NCBI GenBank assembly: GCA_014529385.2
Contig: CM043958.1
Location: 150,732,793-150,796,792, forward strand
DNA length: 64,000 nucleotides
From: Adiantum capillus-veneris
Taxonomy: Eukaryota; Streptophyta; Polypodiopsida; Polypodiales; Pteridaceae
Direction of reading: 5' to 3'
The notes under the pieces were generated by a model that saw only the letters and a program-made list of their open reading frames with translations, did no database searches and was not told the origin of the DNA. Below are positions 47,838 through 63,480 of the stretch, piece after piece (position 1 is the stretch's first letter; each line of letters starts with the position of its first letter). Position numbers and translations under genes: made by a program.

Positions 47838-49196
47838 TACAAGTCAAGGAGGTGGTGGATGGGAGTAACTCTTCCTCTTCCCCTAGTAAAGCTACGAGAC
47901 CTTCCTCTATTAAAGCTAGAAGAAGTACTAGGTGTAAGGAAAGATGTGAATGAGTTATTGGGGGTAGTTAAAGAGTTCAGTCTTTTCAGTGAGGGAGAAT
48001 CATCATCATCGATGCACGTCTTGAGTAGACCATTAATGATTTTAACACCTTTGTAAGTAGCATAGGTAAAGTAGCGAGATATGTGCTCGGTTCTTCAGAT
48101 TTGAGTTCCCGAAGAATATCAAGCATGAGGCCTTGAAAGATGCTAAAAGCAATTTGAGCAATAACAAGTTGCTTGGCCTGCCCACCCAACCCATAGTAAA
48201 TAAGGGGGAGATGGAAATCTACAGGTTTCTTCAAGAAGAGATTTTCCAGGTGATTGAGAATATACCAGATCGCATGGTCAAACCACATGACACTAGAATC
48301 ACAAAATGCTTTAGGGTCAACACATTTGCATACACACTTTAGGTAAGGCTGGGAAACATTCCAAATAGATTTAGTGTAGAAGTCTAGATTTCTTTTGGCC
48401 AACACTATATTTCCTTTCGTACAAATATATAAACATGCATTAAATGAACACTTAGAATGGTCAACAAAGTTGAGGCTGAAGGGAGCCTTAATGAGTTTTC
48501 CTTTGTCCAAGAGTTGTCCTCCTTTTAAAACCTTGAGTCTGCAATCCTCCACAATGGAAGCAGGGAGGTTGGCCAGATACACCCATGTTTCACTAAGGAT
48601 AGGTGCCAAAAAGGCTTTGTCAGGGAGGACCCAAAGTTGATGGTCCACACAAAAAGACTCCACCTCAATTTGTTTGACAGCTAAAAAAGGGACTTTAAAA
48701 AACTTTAGGCACCATTTCGAACAGGTTTCAGAGTGAAAAGATTGTTTTGAAACTCCTTGACCGCTTCTAAAGTAGCACTATCTCTGCAAAAGATATCCCG
48801 AGTTTGTGGGATAGCAGGAGTGGTGGGGGTACTAATAAAAGTTGGATTAAGGCCACATAACTTCTTAAGAAAGTTTGATAACTCTACCCCTGATGAAGAG
48901 AACGGCGCTACCTCTTGATTGTATTGTAAAGAAAGTATAGGCAATTTAGCAATGTACTTAGGAGATCATAGCTACACCATCCTTACTATCCATGTCTAAG
49001 TGGCCAAGATTTTGACACCGTCATTAAAAGATAGCATGTGCAAAATAGAAGACTTCTTACCTGAAGCTAAAGTCGATTCATAAATAAGTTGTGATGCTTC
49101 CAAGCTGCTAATACATCTCAAGACAAGGAAAGCTACCACAGAAAGAGGTTCAGAGAATAATTCCAGACCTTGAGAAAGAGCAAGGGCCTGTAACAA
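47838..49196 (-). pseudogene. ORF1, array unit 2
   Basis: The best preserved ORF1 copy. An open stretch of 225 codons covers PILSETWVYLANLPASIVED, LKVLKGGQLLDKGKLIKAPF, SVMWFDHAIWYILNHLENLF and IAQIAFSIFQGLMLDILREL. Upstream pieces carry LSNFLKKLCGLNPTF and LALSQGLELFSEPLSV. It matches the copy at 1-1033 segment by segment. Confidence 0.7.
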
Positions 49197-50838
49197 ATGA
49201 TTTGACGAGTTAGAAAGATTTTACGTAGGGTAGGTAGTTACAATGCTCTTGCCCTTTTGGGCAAGCAAGGGCCTAGTTCTAAGGACAAGGGATTTTTTTG
49301 GGGGTGATCTTTTAAGTAAATTCTTTTTTTTCTTCTAAAATTCTTGCATGCTTCTCCGGGTCCGGGATGACTCTCATGCGCTGCCAATTTATAATGAGTG
49401 CGATCCTAAAAGATTATATAAAAATCAAGGTTAGTAGTAACGTTAGATAAACTTGCAACCCTTTAACCGGCAAAGTTAGGAGACTATGATAGCTGTGAGC
49501 AGGTATCTATAATTATAGTGTAAGAGGGGCCACCTAGCACCATCCAACCTAAACACGAATTATAGACAATGGGTCCAAATTAGCTCTATAATCCAAACAA
49601 GTCTCTAAAGCCAATGTCTTGTTTCTCCTGAAAACTAGGATAGCCTTGTGTGTAGGACGTGTGTGTAGCTATTTTACTTTAATAAATAAACACAAATGAA
49701 CTTAACAATTCAAAAGACAGCTTGCTTTAGACAAGTGACCAAGGGTAACACAAAAACGACTCATCTTAGAATTATTTTTGTACATTGCTATGAGAATGAG
49801 GTCTCATTCTAGTGTATAAGTATAAAGGATGATTTGTGTTGTTTGCTCCATAAAGTAGAAAGAGGCTGGTACATGAAGGATGGACAACAGCTAGGCCAAA
49901 AAAATTCCAAGAAAGGAGAGAGTCTTCACCTGCATCCATTCAAACAAGACAACGAATATGTTAGCCTTGAATGCATTTTACAGGTTGTCAATGGACTATA
50001 TTGGTTGTTATTCTATGTCCAGATTATGACCTTGTTAACTTAAAACCATTGCCCATAGTAATCGTTAATTCCAGTTATGTCAAAAAATTATGTATTTATT
50101 GTTTTAGTGTTCATTTAGGTGCATGTAGTCAAAAGGTCATCACTCTTTATAGACCTAGGTAGATTTTTGTAGTTGTTATAGATAAGGTTATTATATAACC
50201 CCATTAGAAAAAAAAAACGTAGCTATATACATACATATCATTCTGATCGGAAGGCCACCACCCCTTTTGATCCAAGTAAATTACTCCCAATATGAGCCCA
50301 AAAAAAAAAAGTACCTTTTCAACAATGCTACCAGACTGTATAATTTTTTATAAAGTAGCCAAAATTAGTCCAAAAACACATCAAGACCAAGCAAGAGCTC
50401 GCGGTCCTATTCATACTGCCTCTATCCCAGAAACTCAAGCCCTGTTTTTTTGTGTGGTTTGCTCCATAAAATTAGCTCAAGTTTGGCATAGGCTTCAACC
50501 ACACATATGAATACCAAATCATTATGCCCAAATGAGGTCCCTTCTTTTGGAAACTAAAAAAATGTAGTACCCATCAAAAAACCAACTACTGTAGCGATGT
50601 CGTGTGTTGCATGTAAGGCAAAAAACCTCTATATATAGCTCCTTTAGCAAAAAAAAAAAACCCCTGTAGATGATGTGAGAACCATCACTAAGCGCCTACA
50701 AGATTAAAAAACCCAAAACCATAACATGCAGTAATTACATTAGCCCATTGTACAACGTGAAGCAAGGTTTAAAAAAACAGTAATTCCACTAGTATGCCAA
50801 TGTAGCTAGAACCCCTTGGGCAAGGAATCATCCCCTAG

Positions 50839-51086
50839 GTGTTGTAACCCACCTAATACCAATGATCATACAACGAGTATCTCAATGTGTCATAAAAAAA
50901 ACGCAAACCAATGTATGTCGTCTTAGATGGTGCAACTTACCTCAAAGTACCACAAAAAAAACACAAACCAATGTAAGCCGCGTATACAAAAATAGGGGCC
51001 TATCTCCAACATGTTGAGACTCCATCAAGCCCACATTTGAAGGGCATGGATTATAACAAATTTCCAGGAGCCTTTGAATAGTAAAC
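50839..51086 (-). repeat. Third, isolated copy of the array tail repeat
   Basis: Homologous to 43645-43905 and 47217-47475, then homology stops. The array is therefore tail-unit-tail-unit-tail on the minus strand, resembling the pseudo-LTR arrangement known for Penelope-like elements. Confidence 0.8.
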
Positions 51087-52050
51087 GATAGCAATCGAGC
51101 AGAGGTTTTTCTAAAACTCTTTTACTTTTAACGGTATGCACCAATTAATAGTGATGAATACATCCATAAATTCTAATAAACCAATGGTTTGTGTGTCCCT
51201 AACTATAACACCTAAACTCTTAAGTAAAGCAAAACAGGTGTTGAAAACCCCGACAAAGTATGCCTTTCGAAAGAGTGAAATATTGTGATCAAAGCGCTAC
51301 ATCGCATAACGAAACCAAGGCAAGTAGTTCCACAAACCTGCAAAGGTTGCTCTGTGAGTTCCATATCCACACAGTAAGCGGCAATGAGCACACCCCTTTC
51401 TTTCAAATACACACACTAAAACACAATCAAGGGTAAGTGTAGGGCAAAAAGTGCCCACACCTCTTTAAATCGAAGCAGGTTGAGGTTGAAGCATCATGAT
51501 GAGCCATGATCAATATCTCCCATCATTACTTGCACGATCCGATAGGGCACCATTCCATATGGGTCACAAATGTGAGCGTCTCAGTGAGGCTAGGAGTATG
51601 TAGTTTTAGGTTAAGGTGCACTGGGCAACCTGAGAGCAGGATATGCGGCAGAGGGGGAGCGAGGGGGGAGAGACGACAAAAGGGGCGTGAAGCGGACATT
51701 GGTAGAAGGAGGAGAATTAAACCTCCACGTTTAACCTTATCGTCACGAGGTTACATTTACTATGCACCCTCTATAAGGGTAACTTCCCACGAGGAAAATG
51801 TATAAGAGGTAACCAAGTGCAAAAAGCAAAAAACTAGCCACCTTTGAGTGGGTACGTGTGCCCACAGACCCTTGCCGGTCAAGGAAAAAGAAAGAAAACG
51901 AGATTAGTTCCAGAGTGATTCTAGCCGTAAAGAGGGTGAGCGAGTGCAAGAGTGACTTTTGTGTTCCATAAGGTGAATTGGGGTCAATTCATTAAGGAAA
52001 AAGACCATGTTTTAACCAATGAGGGCATGTAGCAATAGTAGTGTGCGTGT

Positions 52051-52081
<31 letters not shown>

Positions 52082-53385
52082 CATGTTTGTTTTGGGTGAG
52101 TGAGTGGAGCATGGTTTTGTGTTCTTTGTTGTTTTATTTGTAGTCTCAAGACTTGCTTTTGGGTGTGTGTATGTGGGAGTGTGAAGTTTGTATTTTGAGT
52201 ATGGTTTTTCGTTTGCTTTTTTGGTTTTGGTTTTGTGTTTTTTGTTTCTTTTTGTTTGCTATTATTGTTTTTGTTTTGGGTTTTCTTGTTTTTCAGTTGT
52301 GATTGTGCTTTCTTATTTGTTTGCTTTGTGGCACTCTTCTCTCTCTACGAGGTTTTCTAGGATCTTATATGGTGGTCTTGAGAGTTCCTTCACTACCTTC
52401 TTGGAGTTCCCTCCGCCTTTAGGAAGTGGATTGTCCTCTATACTAGATGATATCTTGTTAGTATGCATCTCCTCTTAGGTGTCGTCTACGAGTTGCATAC
52501 GGCATGATTCCATAGAGGGAGACAAAGCAAGTGTACTCCCATTGAGTAGGGGGCTATTAGGCTGTTGGGCTATCGAGATTTGTTGAGGTTGTTCTCTTGG
52601 ATGGTTGATTCTAGCTAAAAGGGAAGGGGAGCGTGCCCACACACAACAAGAAGGAAGGTAGGGGTTTTGCTAGAGGGGGAGGAGGAGCCATAGGGACATA
52701 GAGTGATGAAATGTAGACAATGTAACAAAAGGCCGTAGATGAATTTAGACCTTAGGTAGCACTTTACTTTGAACAAGCCATGCTAGTGGGTTTTTGAAAC
52801 AAATGCTCACATAACCACGAGGTAAATAGTGGTGAAGACAAACCTTGTTACAACCCTGTTGGCTTCAATTGTAGCCCCTTGTTGGTCTTCTTACGGTCTC
52901 TTATGGTAGATTTCTAAGTGATGCCACTTGATTCTTCTCTATCATCTTTACCATCGACTAATCCCTCCCTTTTGTTTTTCCACAGCCCTTGGTTTTAGAT
53001 AGTATCAGTTTGCGGGCTTTGCCTGTCATTGAGCTACTGCCATGGTAGCCGTTCGTTACTCCACATCACTGCTAGTAGCTATTTGGTGGTCTCGGTCTTT
53101 GGTATGTAGTTGATGAGTGAGCTTTTGGTGGTATCTTTCATAGGCTATTGTCATCTTCTTTCCTCTTAGCTTGCCATGGCACTTTTAACTCTCTTTAGGA
53201 GAGAGGTTTTCTCTTAGCTTTTTAGCTTTTAGTTTGCCCATGTGGCCAGTTGTATACAATTTTGAGATGTTGCCTTTGATCATGCTTCGTAAGCAGTTTT
53301 GCACTTTCCCTTAATTGACGTCATGAGGGGCTCTTGAGGGGCTTTGCAAGTAATAGAATTCAGCCCCTTCTCCTTGCGTGCATGT
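51087..53385. other. No gene recognised; T/G-rich block at 52190-52330
   Basis: Short frames without motifs. GT-rich tract 52049-52083 and a strongly T/G-biased block (repeated GTTTT words) stand out. Confidence 0.4.
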
Positions 53386-56740
<3,355 letters not shown>

Positions 56741-57045
56741 GGCAGCTACGTGTACCTTGATCGACTTTGAAGTGACGTGGCAGTCCACCTCGGCTCTTCA
56801 TTTCAACCCCTACTTCAACCCTTTATTTTCATTGCCACACGCAGACAATCGGACACGCAGCAGCTTAAGCTTCCCCGCTAACGTTTTTCTTCAGCGCCCA
56901 CCTTGTCAATATCCTTGCGCAAAGCTCTGGGCCGCCCTCTTGCGATCGAGCGTTTTAGGAAATCAATTGGGTCACTGTTGCGCGCATCTAGCTCATGAAG
57001 GCGATGCTCTCCTTACCAAAGCAGCGCTTTTCAACATATTTTGAG
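56741..57045 (+). promoter_or_regulatory. GC-richer island, possible promoter and first exon of an unseen gene
   Basis: GTGACGTGGCAG near 56772 is an ACGT-core (bZIP-type) element. The stretch is richer in CpG than its surroundings. A small frame, ATG 56998, reads MKAMLSLPKQRFSTYF and ends at a GTAAGT donor-like site (about 57044). The 1 kb that follows looks like intron rather than repeat DNA. No further exon was found, so this is speculative. Confidence 0.25.
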
Positions 57046-58101
57046 TAAGTTCAGACGTCTAATTTAGTGTTTGCCTTGATGTCGATGCAGACAGTGGTTA
57101 AGTCCAAAAAGCTAAGTAGCATACAATTTCAGGCTGTGTAATCTGGCAGGGAAGGGGCTATACATTTTCTCGCTTTTTGTGTGCTATCTCTGCATTTAAA
57201 GAGCGCTGAAATATGGTTTCTAGCATTATGCACTTAAAATGCAAACAAGGCCTCTGGCTGTTGGTGCAGCATGGTAGGGGTATGCTTGCTAGAGGGGCTG
57301 TTATGTTTCAACAATTATGGAAATCTTGGCTAGTGTCCAGCTGCTACATCAGCATGTAATCTCTATGTCAACTGACCATTGAGTCTAGTGAACATCCTGT
57401 TTGTCTTACTTCATGTTTTTAATGCATACTTATGATTTATTAACGCTTTTCTTCATCATGTGGCTATGTTGTTGTTGCTGGCCACTTTGCCTTTTCTTGA
57501 AAGGTTTGATCAGAGGCTTGCAGATTTTGTTTACTGAAAGCATTTGAACGATCTAGTGGAGGACAATGATTTAAGTGCTACGCGACCACTTTTTTAATCA
57601 AAGGATTGTAGATGTCATTTACTGGAGCAAACTTTGAGTGAAGAAGTGAACTTGAGTTTTGATATCACTCCATACTGGCATTTCACAACCTCAAATGTCC
57701 CCCATTAACAGGAGGTCATAAAGTCAACATACAACTAAGGGCTAGAATGCAATGCAATGTTTTCCCTGTATTGCTCTCAAAGCTGTACGTTGGGCAGCTT
57801 GGAGAGGTACACTGTACACAATAAATTTAAAGAAGAAGTTTCAGGCATCACAAAGGTAGTACAAATTGTGCTCACTTGGTGGAAACGTGGCTCTTTGTTG
57901 AATTTTGAGATTGATTAGTACAGTATGAAGTTTCTGAGAAATTGATCAAGAAGTATCTCTTATATAGCCACTTGGTACATAGTGAATAGGAGGTTGGGCC
58001 ATAGGTGCACACACTTGTTTATGTTAGGTGGCTAGCATTTTTTGTCAAAATAGCACAATGTTGAAGCACATATGGGATAAACACGCCGTCACAGACAATT
58101 G

Positions 58102-58103
<2 letters not shown>
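57046..58103. other. Low-repeat, intron-like stretch, no exon recognised
   Basis: Balanced composition, few repeats and no long frames. Confidence 0.35.

Positions 58104-58188
<85 letters not shown>
58104..58188. repeat. (GA)n microsatellite at a LINE 3' end
   Basis: About 42 GA units; the adjoining ATGAAATGAAATGTTATATT is the same as that beside the array at 21854-21911. Confidence 0.96.
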
Positions 58189-58191
<3 letters not shown>

Positions 58192-58430
58192 AATGAAATG
58201 TTATATTAACGTCTTCAAAGGGCCAAAGTGACCTATGAGACCAGAAAGTTACAATGTGGTGGATCTGATACAAAGTCAGAGTAACAAGATGACAAAATAA
58301 CAGAATGACAAAATAAAATACTATGGAATCCTAAACTGCTAGGTGTGAACTAAGCAGCTAGCTGGATCCACAGTAGATCCAACATCGGTCGCTGGCAGAT
58401 CTCATCAATCTCCTCTAGCTTACGTAGGAT
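58189..58430 (-). pseudogene. LINE 3' UTR fragment, second copy
   Basis: Closely matches 21912-22150, including GGTCGCTGGCAGATCTCATC. It ends abruptly near 58417 where an unrelated join begins. Confidence 0.8.
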
Positions 58431-58502
58431 GGTTTTGTGACAAGGCCCAGATACATGGACACCCACTTGTCTCATGGGACACGATGTGCTATTGGCCAGA
58501 TA

Positions 58503-58881
58503 CGCACATCTTCACACTAGCTGCGGATCGAGACGCACATCTTCACACCAGCTGCGGATCGAGACTGGGAGATACAACGGAGTACCAGCAGAGGCCAGGA
58601 CATGTCCCTTGTGTGACATCGAGCCTGAGACAAAGTTGCACTACACATGCCATTGCCCCGTCTACTACGAGATACGAGGTCGCTTCCATTGCTTGTTTAG
58701 AGAGGGCTTTTGACCATTCTCTAGAGTCATGCGGTACGAGGATCAGAGATGCCTGGGTTTGTTTTTGCTAGAGCTGCGCAGACACAGAGAGAGCCTGATG
58801 AGAGGAGAGGCTAGCCAGTCTCAGAGACAGATCACAGACTTCTTTAGAGCTGCCACTGGACACTTGGAGGAGTTACGAGAG

Positions 58882-58887
<6 letters not shown>
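58503..58887 (+). pseudogene. LINE ORF2 C-terminal fragment with zinc-binding motif
   Basis: Plus-strand coding gives LRIETGRYNGVPAEARTCPL, then CDIEPETKLHYTCHCPVYYE, YEDQRCLGLFLLELRRHRES and [17 protein letters not shown], after which it runs into a GA array. CPLC...HYTCHCP is the Cys/His signature. It is the same family as 22123-22563 but lies in the opposite orientation to the 3' UTR piece next to it. A 32-bp tandem duplication (58503-58566) breaks its 5' part. Confidence 0.7.

Positions 58888-58976
<89 letters not shown>
58884..58976. repeat. (GA)n microsatellite interrupting LINE sequence
   Basis: About 45 GA units start immediately after the codons for HLEEL. Confidence 0.95.
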
Positions 58977-58979
<3 letters not shown>

Positions 58980-58989
58980 GGCGAGTCAA

Positions 58990-59235
58990 GCTTGAGATTG
59001 CACCAATTAACTATAGTTGGATTTTTGCCAGCAGGACACAGTTTTCACCACGATAGGCAGCATCACGCTTTGGACCATGTGGAAGGCTCGATGTGCCCAC
59101 ATTCTGGGCTCACAGTCCTCCCCTACATCCACCATTTTGACAGCCATTTGGACTGAGCTGCTGCATGCTCTTCGCAAACAGAGTGATTCATCAATTGGCT
59201 TCTCTACTCAAATGAAGTTGCCGAAACGCAGCTGA
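58990..59235 (+). pseudogene. Fragment of a LINE-type reverse transcriptase C-terminus
   Basis: Encodes [20 protein letters not shown] and ILTAIWTELLHALRKQ. The LW-x-(I/M)WKAR pattern is common at the very end of plant L1-type ORF2 proteins. It may be the same element as the preceding fragment or a different family. Confidence 0.5.
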
Positions 59236-60200
59236 ACTACATTATGTCAAATATGAAAATCGCCTGCATCAAAAGTCCCATCTTGCTTAGCTTCTTGCTC
59301 TACCAAATTCAAGGAGTTATATTGAGGGGTGGAGCTAGTCGATGACGCTTTACTAAATCAGGATTGAGAGGATGCTTCAGAGCGCTTGGAGAGACAATGG
59401 AGCATGAGGATCAGCAGTTGGAGCAGCCTAGGATCAGCGTGAGGTGCCCGAGGATAGGCCAGTTTAGTAGCTTCTTGATTCTTTGGAGATTTAGTCGCAC
59501 GTGCCCCTTACAACAAACATTAGGGAGACTAGGATAGTGAGTCTCCTCATGTAGCTGAGGAGTTAGATTATTTAGTAGGTTTTGCATCACCGGTAGAATC
59601 CAAATGCCTTTTTATTTATGTATTTTCCTCCTCACTTCTTTGCTTGTGGTCCATGGAGATTTCTAGAGGACACTTCCTAAACTTATTGAAGCCGATTGAG
59701 GGGCCTAAAATTTAACTGAAGACTTAGGGCTCAGGATCAAATCCGTACCCTAACAACTTGCAGATCAGTGGCCGAGGGGCCTAAAACCCTTTAAAGACTT
59801 CTCAAAGACAAATTAGCATAAAAATTGATGATGTGGTAGCATGTATGAACATTCTCAAAACATCCTCAACAAATCTCCCAGTTTTGTAGAGTTTTCAATA
59901 GTTTCTTAACTTACATTTTGCCACCTCTCTTGCCTCAAGTTGTCATGTGACACATCCAACCCTATGTGTCCGTGGACAAGCTACAGCATGATCAGGGTTC
60001 AGTACAGCATGATCAGGGTTCAGTCAGTCCAGTCAGTCTAGATTTAGCAGTGATCTGGCACTTTTGTGAGTCTATTTGTAGACCGTGCATGCCCAGTCAC
60101 TTAGCATAGATGCATATCCTCTGGTTGCACACAGCATGATCATCAATATTTCCTTCAGAATCCATCAGATTCAGTTAGGGGATTTTTCCAATGCATTTAG
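59236..60200. other. No gene recognised; small tandem duplication at about 59983-60025
   Basis: TACAGCATGATCAGGGTTCAG occurs twice in tandem followed by CAGTC repeats. Otherwise featureless. Confidence 0.5.
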
Positions 60201-61235
60201 CCTATTTTCCCTATTTTTGGTATTTTTCACTTATTATTTTTAAGTGACTTCCCAACAAAAGTAGGTAGGGCAATTTTGCTAAGTTAATATATAAGCAAAC
60301 CCAAGTTAGCACTTTCTGGCAGAAGAGGCAGCAGGAGCACATGCTCAACAGGCACCTTCTCAGCAGAACCCCAGCAGTACCCCCAGCGTTTTTGGTCTCC
60401 ATCCTAGCTACACCCTCAGCACCCTAGCGTTTTTTGTTCCTAGCAGTTTTCCACCGCATCAAGCACCAAGCCTTGGCGTTTCCAGCTTTCCCAAGATCGC
60501 CACATACTTTGCCTCTGTGGTGGAAGATGACGTAGAATTTTGGAGACATGATCTCCATGACATGATTGCTCCAGCAAAAAGAAAAACGTAGTTGGACGTG
60601 GATCTTCGATTATTTAGAGTAGGGGAGCCGAGAGAGATTTTGGAGGGAGCTTTTGAGGAAGCTTTTCATGGAAAATGGACTAGTTGGTAAATTTATTGAA
60701 AAAGCTTCCTCGACCAGATCCTTAGCGGTTGCATCAACATGCACTAACGCCAGCAGCAGTCCCAGATTTTGCTAGCGTTTTTCAGATGCAACAGCGTTTT
60801 CATTTTCAGCCATAAATGCAGCAGATGCAGCAGCGTTTTCAGCATTCCCCACAGTAGCAGATTCAGCCCTTGAAGCATTGCAGAAGACCCCCATTTTCAG
60901 CCCTTGAAAACGCAGCCAAAACAGTCATTTTCAGCCACCCAAAACAGCCCAAAGATTAGCAGATTTTTAGTAGATAGAAGACCACAGATTTCAGCCATAA
61001 AGTCGTCGTCGTCATCACCGGCATAGTCCCAGATTGCATCAGTCCATTGCATCGTCATTGTACCACTTTGTGCAATCAATAAGTAGACCACTCTCGCCGA
61101 CGAGAGTGGGGCCTTCGGAGGAGGGTTTTACGTCCCTGGTGTCGTATCTCTCTTCTCTCTATCTCTCAGTCTCATACACTCGCACGCACAGTGTCCATTC
61201 ACTTTGTTTGTGATCATAGCACCTTCCATTAAGAA
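60201..61235 (+). repeat. Possible LTR and leader of the gypsy gag at 61404
   Basis: Contains CAGCAG-GCGTTTT-CAGC words repeated many times (60.38-60.96 kb), a hairpin (61088-61109), a GGGTTTTACGTCCCTGGTGTC block typical of plant LTR R/U5 regions and, near 61227, GTGATCATAGC, which resembles a degenerate Met-tRNA primer site. No second LTR was found. Confidence 0.4.
61088..61109 (+). other. 8-bp stem, 6-nt loop hairpin in the LTR-like region
   Basis: CCACTCTC and GAGAGTGG pair around GCCGAC just after an AATAAG sequence (about 61078). Confidence 0.7.
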
Positions 61236-61403
61236 CAAAAGGAACCTTGAGCACAGTTGGGAGCACTCATCTTGAGCAAAGCGCAAACAATCATTCCGCT
61301 GCACCTAAGACAAGTAGTTCCTCCTTCTTGGGCACTAGCAAGCACAAGAGCCTCTTGACAATTTACTCAGCCGTGGATTCCGATCTGGGCAGTTTTCAGG
61401 AAC

Positions 61404-61848
61404 ATGGTTCAATCACTTGATGTGTACCCAGTGCAACCGCCTTTGCCATCGCTATTGCCACCATCTCTCCCACCTCCACCCGGATACAATGATTGGAGTG
61501 CTTATGGTTTCTACTATTATTATCTACATCCTCGCTTTGCGGCGAATCAACCAAAGGACTTCAAGGATGGTGGATCTAAGATTTTTTTTTTAAAACCTTT
61601 TCCTCTGTGAAAAATAGGAAGAACGCCTCACAGTTCCTGCTGCAATTTGATACCATTTATGCCTTGGGGAGCTACACAGAAGAATCCAAGATTACTTGAG
61701 CGACGGGATTTCTCATAGATAATGTTATGCAGTGGTGGAGTTCAATAGCTATCAAGCCGCATGCTCCAAGGACTTGGCGAGCTCCCAAAGATATTTATGC
61801 TTGGAGCCACATGACATCCCTATTTGAAGTACAACATTTGACAAAATG
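61404..61848 (+). pseudogene. Gypsy gag fragment
   Basis: A Pro-rich start (PPLPSLLPPSLPPPPGYNDW) is followed after a frameshift at an eight-T run (about 61582-61590) by NASQFLLQFDTIYALGSYTE, an IDNVMQWWSS motif and APRTWRAPKDIYAW. The QWW motif and its spacing match retrotransposon gag. It stops near 61848 and is not followed by protease or RT on this strand. Confidence 0.75.
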
Positions 61849-62074
61849 AGGTAATGTGAAAATGCTTGCCAGGAAACAATGGAAGACTAAAACCAAAGGT
61901 TCCTCGCCGTTTACCTTCCGGTGTCTTTCTTCAAGCTCATCACCTTGGAGAACCAATACGAGCTCTATACCATTGGATCGCCATCACCTCTTGTAACAAA
62001 CTTGGACACCCCAAGTTTGGAATCTGTTGCGACATGAGAGAGAGAGATTTACTTAAAACCTTTATAAAATTCAA

Positions 62075-63480
62075 TCACAAGTCAATTGAGTCGACACGGC
62101 CCGATGTAGTTCCGTGTCTCGAATTAGACGTAGCTAAACCGAAAGCCTCAAGGTAAAGTTCACAAATTTGAGGAGTATCTGCTAGGTCCTCCTCCGTCCA
62201 CTTCACATTCAACACTGAATAGTTCTTAAATTTCACTAAGAACTGCCGAATCACTTTATCTTCTACTTTTCTTTCCTTATGAGCCAAAATCTATTCTTGA
62301 ACGAGTAGCGCCTTGCTCTCTTCCACTTCGGGTTGCTCATCAGGCTCCCCATCAAAACTGGCACCTCACCCTTAACGGGTTTCAACAGCTTCACATGAAA
62401 TGCATTGTGAATCTTCCAAGTATTTGGGAACTTGAGTTTGAAGGATACATCATTTATCTCTTCTTTAATCTGGAAAGGGCCATAATACCTCATGCTAAGC
62501 TTTGGAAAAAGCCGCTCCTTTCCCTTTCGTTTCCTTAGGTGTGCATCTTCCTTCAACTTCAAGTCGCGTCGATGTTGATCCGCTGCCTTCGTTTGCTGTG
62601 CTTGAGACTTCTCTAGAGCCTCGCAAACCTTGACAAACGCAGTGTCCAGGTCCCTCGTATTGATCCGATTCAAAAATCTTGCCTTTAGTGCTTAGGAAGG
62701 GAGGGACCTTCTTAGCACCTTCGATTACCTCGAATGGCGCCTTACCCATCGAGGAGTGAACCGTGTTATTGTAGGCAAATTCCACCAAAGGCAAATATTT
62801 TTCCCATTGAGTCTTCTGATTAGAGATGTAAGACTTGCATAAACCCAAAACCACTGAATTGGCTATCTCAGATTGCCCATTTGTTTGTGGGTGGAAAGAT
62901 GACGAGAACTACAACTGCGTGTCAATGTTCTCCCAAATAGCCTTCCAAAACAAACTCGTGAATTGGGGATCTCTATCAGAGACTATGGTCTCAGACATGC
63001 CATGTAACCGAAATATCTGAGCAATGAACAATCTCGCTAAATGACCAGGCTTGATTGTTTTCTTACTGGAATGAAGTGAGCTTGCTTGCTAAATCTGTCA
63101 ATGACACTCCAAATGCCATCATGCCCACTTTGAGTCTTCGGGAGATCAAACATGAAATCCATTGCAATGTAGGGGCAGGTGGGAATGGGTAAAGGCTGTA
63201 GTAGTCCTTGTGCCTTATGCTTGTGAAACTTGACCTTTTGGCATACTAAACAACTGCGAACAAAGTCGTCCACATCCTTTTTGAGTTTCGACCAATAGAA
63301 GTAACTCTCCACACCCTTCAACGTAGTATCGATGTCGCGGTGACCCGTAATAGGTGGACAATGGCACTCTGTCAAGACCTTTTCCCTCAAAGGCTGTGTA
63401 ACACATAACATCCGTAAAAGGATTCAAACTTGACTGACTGTCCACCCTCTTTAATTCCTTAGTCTTCTTGCCCTTGTCTT
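62075..63480 (-). pseudogene. Chromodomain-type gypsy integrase region
   Basis: Minus-strand order: H2C2 zinc finger (HCPPITGHRDID ... CLVCQKVK, 63250-63370); catalytic core with first Asp in YIAMDFMFDLPK (63150), second in VSDRDPQF (about 62970) and Glu in HPQTNGQSEIANS (62870), so all three DDE residues are readable; then EFAYNNTVHSSMGKAPFEV; a GPFQIKEEINDVSFKLKFP domain; and a chromodomain-like end, FLVKFKNYSVLNVKW (62215). Frameshifts separate the parts. It is younger-looking than the other gypsy remnants. Confidence 0.85.

Larger units (their letters stand above)
47217..50838 (-). repeat. Tandem array unit 2 (3622 bp)
   Basis: A direct, head-to-tail copy of unit 1, including leader landmarks such as TGTGTAGGACGTGTGTG (49658; 46037 in unit 1) and AGTCCAAAAACACATCAAG (about 50370 and 46740). 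Confidence 0.9.
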
